Source: Dioscorea cayenensis subsp. rotundata
Taxonomy: Eukaryota > Streptophyta > Magnoliopsida > Dioscoreales > Dioscoreaceae
Assembly (NCBI RefSeq): GCF_009730915.1
Contig: NC_052481.1
Span: forward strand, 18,968,386-19,032,385
Direction of reading: 5' to 3'
Length of the DNA stretch: 64,000 bases
Below are positions 34,177 to 44,701 of the stretch, piece by piece. The notes beneath the pieces were generated by a model. It was not told where the DNA came from and searched no databases. It worked only from the letters and a program-made list of their open reading frames with translations. The position numbers and the translations under genes were made by a program. How positions within the stretch are numbered: the first letter of the stretch is position 1; every line of letters starts with the position of its first letter.

Positions 34177-36255
34177 ATTGATAAAAGTAGATAAACCACT
34201 AATTTATTAAAGTAAACTGAAAACAGTACAACCTGGAACAGAAACAAACCAGCAAGAACACAACAAACTGTTGCGTGTGAGGAAGCACGGAACTAGTGTG
34301 GCAATTCGTCGAACACTTAGTGTGCAATGTCACAATACCTAGCAATCACACAATGAATGGGCAATGCAAGGATAACATACAACCAATCTCACAAGAATAA
34401 AGTAATAGACGGCAATTTAAAGTGGTTCGGCTAAGAACAAGCCTACATCCACAGGAGAACAATGCTTCACTATATCATGGGGGAATAACAAGAGTACAGG
34501 AAATAGGCATAAAGCCACAAGAAGATTACCAAGCTCTAAAAACTAGTTTTACCTCAAAAACAAGGGTCTTACCTTGCTTTAATGAGATCATGCAAGAACA
34601 AGAGCTCTCCTCTACACCACTCTTTCCACTCTCCAAATATAAGAGAACTCTCCCTCTCTATCTCTCTCTCTCTCTCTTTTCTTTCTCTCTTTTCTTTCTC
34701 TATACACAACACCCAACAAACATAACCCTATATAAACAATAGAGCAATCTAGATCGTTGGATTAAAAAAGATCAAGATTTGGATTCATCCCAAGGATATC
34801 AAGCCAATATTTAACACAAACAAGAACAAGGGACAAAGGAAAGCAAGGAAAACAAGAACCAAGACCAAGAAGGGATAGAAGTTCATCACCAAAGGTGATG
34901 CACTTCTAACAACCACTAAAAAGAACTAATCAAAGAAGAGACAAGAAAAGCAACACAGCTGAGTGGATGAAGTCTGCCATAAGGAAGACGAGGTCTACTT
35001 GGCTGGCGGGTGGAGAATCACCCCTAAGGTGGTTGTGCCGCGGAACGGGAAAGCTTGACTTGTCGCTCATTCAAGAAGATTGCGCTTGAGATTTTGAATT
35101 GAGTTGCTAGGAAGTTGTTGGTGTGGATCTCTAGCTACAGAAAATCATTTAAGAAGCAAGTGAATAATTTTGATAATAACTGAATGCAATGGTAAAACAT
35201 GGAAGTTAAATATGCGATTGTTTTTTTCAAGCCAAATGTTCTAGAAAATTGCTTTTGAAAAAAGATCCCAAAGAGCTCTATGCCGAGCATCTATGGATGG
35301 TATCCAAGGCATCCAAACCTCTGAAATTGATTGAAAATGGGAATGTAGATTTAGGGTTTGTCGAAAGAATGCCCAGATGCGCATTGCAAAATCACACCTT
35401 AGAAGAAGGTGATCTGCTGTTTCAGACACTTTGTGGCAGAATACACAAGTATCATTGGCATTATGAAGGTTAAACCTCTAATGGCTAGATTGGTAAGAGT
35501 TAGGATTTTTTCCTCACATGCTAACCAACATAAGAGAGTTATTTTACTAGGGCATTCAGATCTCCAAAATGGTGGGTATAGTGAGCTACGCATACCTCCA
35601 TCCATGAGAAACTTATAGTATGAACGAACTATAAAAATTTTGTTGAAGAGAATGGCTGTACAAAAGGATGGGCGAACAAATACAATCATCCATTAGATGT
35701 AGAAAAAGATAACAAGAGAAAATAGAAGAAACAAACAAGATACAACAGGATTGGTTAGGAGGCTCTCCTAAGACAGTCAAAGATGGTGGCATTGGTCAAA
35801 TTGGCACAGCCGAGCGGAGACAAAGATGAGCTTAGTGATAGCCGATATTCACCAGCAAATCAATAGGATCACTCATGTAGGACCCTAACCAATCAAGGCT
35901 TCTTTTGACAGTGGAAACCATATTCTTGAGCTTTGCTATATTCACCTCAGGGACTGCAGATACTCAAAGAAGAATCATGTGATTGGTGTTGAGAAGAATC
36001 AAAAAAGACAGGAGCAAATTAAGTAGAATTGAAAGTACGGGCATTTCATTCCGGCCAAATATTATAAATAATAGCTTGAACTAAGAGATCCCAAGTGTCC
36101 TAGAGTGATGGTTCTAGGTCATTCTTCTAAACATCCCATAGCTCAACTAATTAAAGAATTCGAGTACTGAGTAAGGTTGAATATATAACCATAGTAGTTC
36201 CATATTTTTGAGGCAAAAGGCAGTGGAGGAAGAGATGGTTAATAGATTCGATTGA
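34177..36255 (-). mobile_element. Composite LINE 3' fragments with a nested solo LTR
   Basis: The LINE 3' end (TTTATCCACTTTTATCA type, minus strand) abuts a (TA)n tract at 34163-34177. Upstream on the minus strand is the zinc-binding C-terminal domain: FIVRSYYKFLMDGG (near 35610), then SETADHLLLRCDFAMRIWAFF (near 35400). From about 35700 a second LINE 3' fragment follows, resembling the 46.1-kb part of the long LINE. Frames are broken in several places. The block is repeated at 53862-55857. Confidence 0.7.
34269..34816. mobile_element. Solo LTR (548 bp) inside LINE fragment
   Basis: Begins TGTTGCGTGTGAGG and ends ATATTTAACA, flanked by the 5-bp duplication CAAAC (34264-34268 and 34817-34821). 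The paralogous LINE segments at about 52604 and 53940 are uninterrupted there. It contains AGTGGTTCGGCT and a CT-rich tract, as in many Copia LTRs. No internal region is present. Confidence 0.85.
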
Positions 36256-36920
36256 TGTTGAAGTAGTTTCCAAGAACTTTCTTTAAGAATTAAAGGAAAT
36301 CATGATTGATTTGTCTCTTATGCCTATATAATTATGTCATGTAATATAAGTTCTTCATTAGTGTATATCCCAAGTTATCCTCTGATATTTTCTATTTTCT
36401 TTCTTCTGAGAATTATGAGATGCTATTATTCAATCTGTTGATGGGGCTGTTTGGGGGACAAGCATTCAAATGATCCCATGCATGCATCTTATTCTAGTCT
36501 TTATTAATTGAAGGAACAACAACGGGAAACAATTGCATGGAGAGAAATAATTCTGACAAATAAGAGACACGTACTGAGATGGAACACATGCACTTACATT
36601 TTAGAAAACAAGAAACATTGTCAAGACAGAACAAAAAAAAAAATGGGGATTTGGCACTACCTTCTCAAATAAGGCATTCATTTCTTGAATTTTATGTTTG
36701 TGGTGCTTGACATATAGGTGACGAATAGATTCCATAACACTACCAATTTTTTTCTGACGAGGCAATAAAAATATGATTATGTGTGAAAGTTCGTGTGCAG
36801 AATAAACAAGAGACAAGATCTGCTATAAAACACATGCCCGAGTGCATGATTAAAATCATATTGCCAATGCATCTGGTTTGATAAATGATAATCAAGATTA
36901 GTTAGTCATGTTCAATTGAA

Positions 36921-37094
36921 ATGCAAGGAGTAAAGAAAGATTAGATGACTGCAACCTGTTGGGCAGAAGTGGTACAACACAGTACTGCCAACTAAAAGAT
37001 TGAGTGGTCACACATGATCATGATTCTTTTTGCTTCCCTAATGAACTATATACTTCTTTATATATAATTAACAATTGCTTGCTTCCTATATAAG
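36921..37094 (+). promoter_or_regulatory. Conserved upstream module and TATA box of DUF241 copy 4
   Basis: ATGCAAGGAGTAAAG, AACCTGTTGGGCAGAAGTGG, palindrome CATGATCATG at 37013-37022 and TATATAAG at 37087-37094, 88 bp before the ATG. Confidence 0.7.
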
Positions 37095-37174
37095 TAGAAG
37101 CATCCATAGGGCTAAAAACTTGACTCAGTCTCCTCGTTTCCCAATTAACTTCTTCTTTGAAGAGAACATCAAAA

Positions 37175-38008
37175 ATGGCAGACCACGGTTTACATGCCAG
37201 ATCAAACAGCATGCCTGCAAGATCCCACCCCATGATAGCCACAGCAGAGGAAGACCTGAACAAGCTAAAAGATTGCGTCATGGTGTCACCAAAGATGATC
37301 TGCAAATCATTGAGCAGCCTTAGTGCTTTCTATGACTACACTGAAGAGCTCCTTCACTTGCCTAGCAACCAACAGGCCTTCTCTCATTCACAGGAGAAGA
37401 AATGGGTGGAAGAGGAGTTAGATGCTTCCTTAAGGTTGGTCGAACTCTGTGGCATCATTAGAGATACCTTGGCTGCAACAAAAGAGCATAGTCAAGAACT
37501 TGAGATGGTTCTAAGAAGGAAGAGAAGCATGACCAATGAAAGCAAACATCAGTTTCACATTCAGTCAGATAAGAAGACAAGAAAGAGTATCAAGAATTGT
37601 GTAAAAGCATTGAAGCAGATGGATGGGAAAGACTCTGATAGATCAACAGTTTCTAAGATGTTTACTGAAGCAAGAGATGTCACCATATCTCTCTTGCAAT
37701 CAGTTGCATCTTCTTTACCTCCAAGCTCCACACAGAAAAAGAGCAGATGGTCTATTGTTTCAAAGGCATTGAACAAACACAAGGTGACATGCGAAGAGTT
37801 TGAAGATTCAAATTGTGGCAATTTCTCATTCAATTCAATATATGAGTGTGTTTCATGCAAAGATGTTGATGCCTTGAGAGTGGTGAAGGCACAAGATCAA
37901 TTGGCAGAAATTATGACCAGTTTAGAAGGGCTTGAGATGGAATTAGAGTCCCTCTACAGGAGACTAATCAGAAACAGAGTTTCATTTCTTAACCTCCTTA
38001 GCCATTAG
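37175..38008 (+). CDS. DUF241 family protein, copy 4 (277 aa)
   Basis: Intronless member, function unknown. It starts MADHGLHARSNSMPARSHP. It has the usual blocks (MVSPKMICKSL, WVEEELDASLRLVELC, LRRKRSM) and the acidic cassette CEEFEDSNCGNFSFN. It ends RNRVSFLNLLSH, a C-terminus shared only with copy 7. The last ~70 residues are identical to copy 7, while about ten differences fall in the first two thirds. It lies in duplicated block A. The 3' block with ATTTTAAAGGAAATTGC is at about 38040-38080. Confidence 0.9.
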   Translation: MADHGLHARSNSMPARSHPMIATAEEDLNKLKDCVMVSPKMICKSLSSLSAFYDYTEELLHLPSNQQAFSHSQEKKWVEEELDASLRLVELCGIIRDTLAATKEHSQELEMVLRRKRSMTNESKHQFHIQSDKKTRKSIKNCVKALKQMDGKDSDRSTVSKMFTEARDVTISLLQSVASSLPPSSTQKKSRWSIVSKALNKHKVTCEEFEDSNCGNFSFNSIYECVSCKDVDALRVVKAQDQLAEIMTSLEGLEMELESLYRRLIRNRVSFLNLLSH

Positions 38009-39148
38009 ATCTTTGTGCCTAAACCATACATTGTAACTGGCATCCACATTTTAAAGGAAATTGCTGGTCATCTTTTGTACATCATGTTTTCTGTGTAGGA
38101 CTTGAAATATATACATGAATTTTCTTCAACCAAGTATCAGTATTCTACAGGATTATTTGTTCATAAATAAATTCTCATCAATTGAGTTGAACTATATATG
38201 TTCAGAAACAAAAACAAATGATTCAGAAACTTTTTAGCTATGACCTTTCCATTTTTATAAAATGCAATGAGAGAAAAGTTTCACAGTCAATGAAAATTGG
38301 TGGATCTCTAATACACCATCCTCCTCACCAGTTCAGGGACTTAAATAACCCACTTTGAGATCCAGTGGTAAAAAAAGAAAGGCCCAAAATGCCTTGAGTC
38401 AAATTAATTGAAACGTTTGCATGCAGGGGCTCCGACTCTGTGATTTTAGTTTGTTTGATAAAGAAGAAACACAAGGCAGTGCAAGCCTCTCTTTTCAACA
38501 AAGAACTAGCTACAAGTATGCAAGTATTGTTTCTTGTAATCATCCATATCATTTTACAATACAAATCACATTTAGATTCCACTATTTCTTCTTAAAATGA
38601 AAAACAGATTGAAAAAAATATTATTAAAGTTATTTTCTCAGCAGGTTCCATTCTTCCCCTGATTCTAAACATTAATTTATGAGACATCATTGAGATAAAC
38701 ACCGGTCTTTATTAATCACTAAAGTTCACTTTGTTGTACTCTTCCATCTCCTTAATTTCACTCATGCTTGTTTGTTCTGCAATTTCCATGCAGCTTCTGT
38801 CTGACAAACACAAAAATGACGTTATATAAATCTCATGAAACCAGTTTCTCTCTTATGTGTCCATTAATTTCTTTAAAGTACATTTTAGTCTAATGGGGAA
38901 CATCAAGGAGGCAAACAGGCAGAGGACCGTTGTACATCTCATATAAATCCTTAAAACTAAACTGTGATTAAGCATTGTCTTCTCAAGCCATGCAAGAAGT
39001 TTTTGTAAACACATCAAATTGTGCATAAGGACAATATGATGGCTACAAAAATAGTGTTATGTATCGATTTTCTTGTGTGTATGGTACTAGACAGGCAGGC
39101 AACAAGTTCTGAGATCATAATCCATGCACAAGTGCATAATTAGAAACA
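38009..39148. other. 3' flank of DUF241 copy 4, part of the duplicated block
   Basis: No gene. It is nearly identical to 57612-58745 behind copy 7. The match stops near 39148, where the sequence switches to the upstream spacer type of copies 3 and 5. Confidence 0.7.
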
Positions 39149-39500
39149 TGCACTTACATTTTTTAGAATGAGGAACATCGCTGATACAGAAAATAAAAAA
39201 TAAAAAATAAATGAAATGAGAGTTTGGTACTACCTTCTCAAATAATGCATTCACTGCTTAAATTTAATGTTTGTTGTGCTTGACATCTGGGTGACAAATA
39301 GATTCCGGAAACACAACCAGTTTCTCCTGACAACGATTAAGAAGGCAGAAGAAATATGATTATGTACGTTCGTGTGCAGAATAAACAAGAGACAAGATCT
39401 GCTATAAAATACATGCCCAAGTGCATGATTAAAATCATATTGCCAATGCATCTGGTTTGATAAATGAGAACTCAAGATTGGTTAGTCATGTTCAATTAAA

Positions 39501-39652
39501 ATGCAAGGAGTAAAGAAAGATTAGATGGCTGCAACCTGTTGGGCAGAAGTGGTGCAACACAGTACTGCCAACTAAAAGATTGAGTGGTCACACATGATCA
39601 TGATTCTTGTAATTGCTTCCCTGATTAACTACACCTTTTTTCTATAATTAAC
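39501..39652 (+). promoter_or_regulatory. Upstream module of DUF241 copy 5, TATA segment deleted
   Basis: The module (ATGCAAGGAGTAAAG to CACACATGATCATGATTC) is intact. The 83 bp that hold the TATA box in copy 3 (33071-33153) are missing. The single AATTAAC at 39646-39652 replaces the two AATTAAC copies that bound that segment in copy 3. Confidence 0.75.
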
Positions 39653-39680
39653 TTCTTCTTTGAAGAGAAGAAAATAAAAA

Positions 39681-40504
39681 ATGACAGACCAAGGTTTCCA
39701 TGCTAGATCAAACAGCTTGCCAGCAAGATCCCACCCCATGATAGCCACAGCAGAGGAAGAGCTGAACAAGCTAAAAGCTTGTGTCATGGTGTCACCAAAG
39801 ATGATCTGCAAATCATTGAGCAGTCTTGGTGTTTTCTATGACTGCATTGAAGAGCTTCTTCACTTGCATAGCACCCAACAGGTCTTCTCGCATTCACAGG
39901 AGAAGAAATGGGTGGAAGAGGAGTTGGATGCTTCTCTAAGGTTGGTAGAGCTCTGTGACATCATAAGAGACACCTTAACTGTGACCAAAGAACATGCTCA
40001 AGAACTTGAGATGGTTCTAAGAAGAAAAAAATGAATACTGGAAACAAAGCGCAGCTCAGCCACGTTCAGTCAGCTAAGAAGACAAACAAGAGTATCGAGA
40101 GTTGTCTAAAAGCAATGAAGAAAATTGATGGGAAGGACTCTGATAGATCAACAGTATGCAAGATGCTTAATGAAGCTAGAGAAGTCACCATTTCTCTCCT
40201 ACAATCAGTTGCATTTTCTTTATCTCCAAGCTCAGCACAAAAGACCAGCAAGTGGTCTATTGTCTCAAAGGCATTGCACAAAAAGAAGGTGACATGGATT
40301 GATGCAGATGGCATTTATTTCTCATTCAATTCAGTATATGAGTGTGTTCCATGCAAAAATGTTGATGGTTTGAGAGTGGTGAAGGCACAAGATGAATTTT
40401 CAGCGATGTTGAGTAGCTTAGAAGGGCTTGAGATGGATCTAGAGTCTCTCTATAAGAGACTAATCAAAAACAGAGTATCCCTTCTCAACTTGCTAGGCCA
40501 ATAA
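39681..40504 (+). pseudogene. DUF241 family pseudogene, copy 5
   Basis: Homologous over its full length to copy 3, but it has lost 4 nt around 40022-40032 in the basic LRRKR stretch. The first frame (39681-40034, starting MTDQGFHARSNSLPARSHP) therefore ends as LRRKK-stop, and the rest continues in another frame (40031-40504, from MNTGNKAQLSHVQ to NLLGQ). The TATA box segment is also gone. Apart from these two lesions the sequence is well preserved, so inactivation is recent. The part after the shift carries the short cassette WIDADGIYFSFN. Function of the family is unknown. Confidence 0.88.
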
Positions 40505-41296
40505 CAGATCTTTCTTCCCCACATTGTGATCAGCATCCACATTTTAAAGGAAATTCCTGATCATTTTTTGTAAATCAAAGTTTTGTGTATGAATTGTAGT
40601 ATATGAAATTGTTTGATCAAAACATCAATTTTCTACTAAATATTTTTTTATTTCTTTCATATATATATATATATATGATGAAAATGGTTAAATCACCCTT
40701 TCTTCTAGAATCCTTTCTGGGGTTCCCTTCGGTTTACTAGGCAATATGTGCCACCTTTCACCTTTAGTATGTGGACGACCTTCTGTTGATCGCAACTAAG
40801 GGGTTGGAAGACCTGAGAATTCTCAAGTTTATTTTGCTCATTTTTGAAGGATTATCGAGACTGACAGTTAATTTTCAGAAAAGTTGTTTATACTCGACAA
40901 CCCAAGGTATCCCCCCTATGGAGGTGAAGCCTCTACGCTGAACTATTCAGCGAGCCGGCTTCTAGTGATCTATCTTGGTGTTCCGCTCTCAGGTAATCAA
41001 CCCAGAAAACAAGATTGGACCAAGCTTACTCTCGCTATTAGTAATCGTCTTTCCACCTAGAAAACCCGTTTTCTTTTGTTAGGGGCTGCATCATTGTAAT
41101 CAACTCTGTCTTATCTTCGTTGCCCACTTATTGGATGACTGTGTTTGAACTGCCCAAATGGGTGTGAAGGGAAATCGATAGGGTCCTACTTTATTTTCTC
41201 GGAAGTGGTTGTGATATCTCCAAACCAAAATGCCGACTAGTGGCTTGGTCCCAAATTTGCAAGTCCAGTGACTAAGGGGATTGGGGCATCCTAAAT

Positions 41297-43591
41297 ATGG
41301 TATTCCAACCTTTTCCTACTTCCCTATCTTGCTCTCAACCAGTCTTTTGTGTGTGAGTTCTCTTCAGTGTTGCCTTGTGTTAGGACCAAAGTTGGGGTCA
41401 TTTGGAGGCTAGAAGGGTGTGAGAAACCCTTGAAAAGTTGGGGCAAGGTCTGTAGGCCTTGCAGCGTCAAGGATGCCCGCAAGGGCTTGCCTTGGGAGCC
41501 TTGCGGTTGCAAGGATGACCGCAAGGCATTTTCCCAAGAGCCTTGCGCCTCAAGGAAGCCAAGTAAGGGCCTCCGATCTTAGGGTTTTAAATATCCTTTT
41601 TCTCGCTTTCTTCTTCCCCTTTCAAGCTTTCTTCCTTCCCTTCACCTCTCCTCCTTTAGATCTCTTTCTCTTCTCCTCAAACTCCCTTTTCCTTGCCATT
41701 AAATCAAAGAGGAAGCAAGGTGATCTCCTTCCTCCCCTCTTGAGAAGGCTCATCTTTGGGTTTTAAAGGCTTTGAGGTAAGCTTCCTTTCTCTTCTTCTT
41801 TCCTCTCTTTTTGATCGTGTTCTTTGAGTTTAAATGGTGGAAAATCTTAGTGTTTGTTTGAGATTAGAGTTTGGAAGACTTGTTGGGTTGTATTTCTTCC
41901 ATTTTGATGAAGATTGAGATAGACCTCTTCATATCCCAAACTAGGGTTACTGTAGCACAGTGAACTTTAGTTGTTTCTTTGGCTTCTTTGGTTTAGATGG
42001 ATGCTCAGACCCTTACGAATCCATTGGTAACCTAAAGATCTAGTTTTTAGCCAACCCTAGGATCGATTTAGTATTGTTTGTTAGAGAAACTTAGGGTTTC
42101 ATTGTTTGCTTGATTTTGTCTAATTCTCATTGATGTTTTTGTTTGTGTTTTGGCAAGGCGGTGAAGTCTTGGCTCTAAGCAAGGAGCTGGTGGAAGATTA
42201 GTGTCTAGGGAAATTTAATCGTCCAAGTTGTGAGTGGGATTGATTATGCATAATTCTACTAGAACAATACCTATATATATTATATTACTTGAGTGAAGTT
42301 TTATTGGCTTTTAATACTTGAATCTAGGTTTTGATTGACTTGAAATGAATTTATTTATTGATGCTTCATTCTTGAAAAATATTGTTGATCAAAGGAAGGT
42401 TTTCAGGATGATAATTGTATTATAAGTTGTGAATTGAATTGCTTTACAAAACTTTGGTTATGCTTATGCTTTCTTCATTTCCTTTGTGTGGAAATGGCAG
42501 TTATTTTGATTATTGCTTATCGTCCTAGCTATGGACTCCATGTTGAGATATAATTGTATTGCATGGTTTACTTATTTGGTGGTGTCAAACTGCAGTAGGC
42601 GTCTCTGCGGTCAGCCTATTGAGGTGGCATGGTAGACCTGTTAATCTTTGTTCGACTAATTCAGGAGGAGGTTTAGGACACTTATTGGACGGTTAGCGGG
42701 GAGTTAGAGAGATCATATTGTGAACTGATGGGTCAACGCCAAGGGCATGAGTATTTTGATGGCTCTGAACCTAGCCGCGGCCACGGTGAAGGTTTAGAGG
42801 GATTTCTAGACCATTACAAGTTTGCTGGTGATGCAATCTTAGCACTTTTACTGGGTTTATGTGTTATGCAAATTGAACTTTAAACTGTGATCTCTCGTGA
42901 GTTATTTGAAAAGTGAACTGATTTGAGGATGTTCAACTTGTTTTATGGCTTAAAACCTGTGTTTTGTATTTCGAGAATTTGTTGTTGAACCCCTAGTTGA
43001 GGAAAAGACTTTCTTTATGCTATCTTTGGTATTATTGCACCTGTTTATTAGGTTATATGTTATTATGTTCTGATTATTTTATATCATTGGTAAAAGATTA
43101 TTTTGGTAGTTTATATCGATTACTTTGGTATATTCTTTTAGAGTTGAGCTTACTCACTCATTGAGTGACCTAGGTTACTCACCCTTTTTTCTTCTTCCTA
43201 GGCTTTAGAAGGCAGTAGTGCGGCAGTAAAGCGGTGTGTTGGGCATTTTCTAGCCTTTCTTCTTTGTTCATTTCATGTTTCATGTATGTTTGTTTTTGGT
43301 CATGAACAGGTTGTATAAAGTCTTAGATCCACTAGTGTGTTGAAAACTCTGTCTGCATGGATGTTTGTTTTGATACTTCCTAAACTCTTATGTCTAAGTA
43401 TTGTTACTATTGTTGTTGTTACTTCCACTGCGTACCTTTGAATTTCCCTACTCTATACTTGTGCTTGATGTTGTTGATTCCAAGTATTTTTGTTAGCCTT
43501 GCGACGACTTGAGGGTAGAGAGGCGGGATATCCCTCCTTAGGTTGTCAAGGCAATTGTCGCGTCCTAGGGCCTGCGGGGCGGGGCGTGACA
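41297..43591 (+). mobile_element. Long solo LTR-like insert (about 2.3 kb) in LINE
   Basis: Bounded by the direct repeat CTAAAT (41291-41296 and 43592-43597) inside the LINE reading frame. The right end GGGGCGTGACA is the ending I associate with long Gypsy (Tekay/Del-like) LTRs. Promoter-like and pyrimidine-rich sequence (41580-41720) and the motif CTTACTCACTCATTGAGTG (43149-43167) also fit such an LTR in plus orientation. The left end is less certain: a TGTTAGGACC start at 41378 is the alternative. No gag or pol was seen. Confidence 0.6.
41456..41560. repeat. 42-bp tandem repeat, about 2.5 units
   Basis: Units start GCCTTGC at 41456, 41498 and 41540 and share the pattern CAAGGATG-CCGCAAGG. 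The repeat lies inside the long solo LTR. Confidence 0.7.
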
Positions 43592-44134
43592 CTAAATCTA
43601 GCATATTTCAATCTAGCTTTATTAGAAAAATGGTGGTGGGAGTGTTGCAGCTGCAGTAACCCTATTTGGTCGATATCATTACTTTTAACTATATGCCTAG
43701 CGTTAATTTGATTACACTATTGCACTCTACTCCAAGAAAAAAGTCCTTCAGGAAAGTTATGCTTAAGTATAGAGCAACCTTCCTTGCTAGCATGGAGACA
43801 TCTATCAAAGACGGGAGTGATACTTCATTTTGGTAAACCGTTGGTTAGATGGATACACTTTAAAAGATAAATGGCTTTGACCTTTTCGCTAGATGTCACA
43901 ATCCCCTCAGGTCGATTGCAAATTTTTTGTAATTTGATCCGGACACGAACCTCGTGGAGCTTCTATCTTTGCGGTGGTCATTGCTTAATGATTTATCCCA
44001 AGGTAGGGACGCTAAATCTTCAAGATGGAATCACAAGGGTTTCTCGTTTAAATCCTTCTATGCTTTTCTCAACGATGGCTGAACTCCCTGCGGTAGTGGT
44101 AAAACACTATGGAAAGGTCTCTGCGTAGTCTTGA

Positions 44135-44207
44135 CCATGTTAGACCCCCCTTGAACAACCTGCTCCAGCAAGTGAGCCAAACGGCCCCATGTCAGACCCC
44201 CCTTGAA
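44135..44207. repeat. 21-bp direct repeat at LINE/array junction
   Basis: CCATGTTAGACCCCCCTTGA (44135) recurs with one change at 44187, 52 bp apart. The second copy runs directly into the DUF241 upstream spacer. Confidence 0.75.
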
Positions 44208-44447
44208 TTTTATGTTTCTGATGCTTGACATATAGGTGACGAATAGATTCCCAAAACACTGCCAATTTTTTCTGACGACAATTAAGAAGGCAAAAGAATA
44301 TGATTGTGTATGAAAGTTCGTATGCAGAATAAACAAGAGACAAGATCTGCTATAAAACACATGCCCGAGTGCATGATTAAAATCATATTGCCAATGCATC
44401 TGGTTTGATAAATGATACTCAAGATTAGTTAGTCATGTTCAATTGAA

Positions 44448-44620
44448 ATGCAAGGAGTAAAGAAAGATTAGATGACTGCAACCTGTTGGGCAGAAGTGGT
44501 ACAATACAGTACTGCCAACTAAAAGATTGAGTGGTCACACATGATCATGATTCTTTTTGCTTCCCTGATGAACTATATACTTCTTTATATATAATTAGCA
44601 ATTGCTTGCTTCCTATATAA
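44448..44620 (+). promoter_or_regulatory. Conserved upstream module and TATA box of DUF241 copy 6
   Basis: ATGCAAGGAGTAAAG, CACACATGATCATGATTCTT and TATATAA at 44614-44620, 88 bp before the ATG. Confidence 0.68.
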
Positions 44621-44701
44621 CTAGAAGCATCCATAGGGCTAAAAACTCAACTCAGTCTCCTCGTTTCCCAATTAACTTCTTCTTTGAAGAGAACATCAAA
44701 A

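Larger units (their letters stand above)
34177..39148. repeat. Segmental duplication, copy A (contains DUF241 copy 4)
   Basis: LINE fragments, spacer, DUF241 copy 4 and about 1.1 kb of its 3' flank correspond in order to 53862-58745. The copies differ by a 548-bp solo LTR present only here and a 492-bp MITE present only in copy B. Without these inserts the lengths are about 4.42 and 4.38 kb. Confidence 0.85.
40677..44208 (+). mobile_element. LINE 3' half, plus strand, split by a solo LTR
   Basis: Begins at a (TA)n tract behind copy 5. It encodes the end of the reverse transcriptase (YVDDLLLIATKGLEDLRIL, YVDD near 40768) and FQKSCLYSTTQG. GDWGILN follows at about 41276-41296, and after a 2.3-kb insert LAYFNLALLEKWWW resumes at 43598 in register. 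The zinc-binding domain start FSFKSFYAFLNDG lies near 44040. Other stops and shifts make it dead. The right end merges with the upstream spacer of DUF241 copy 6 at about 44208. Confidence 0.8.
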
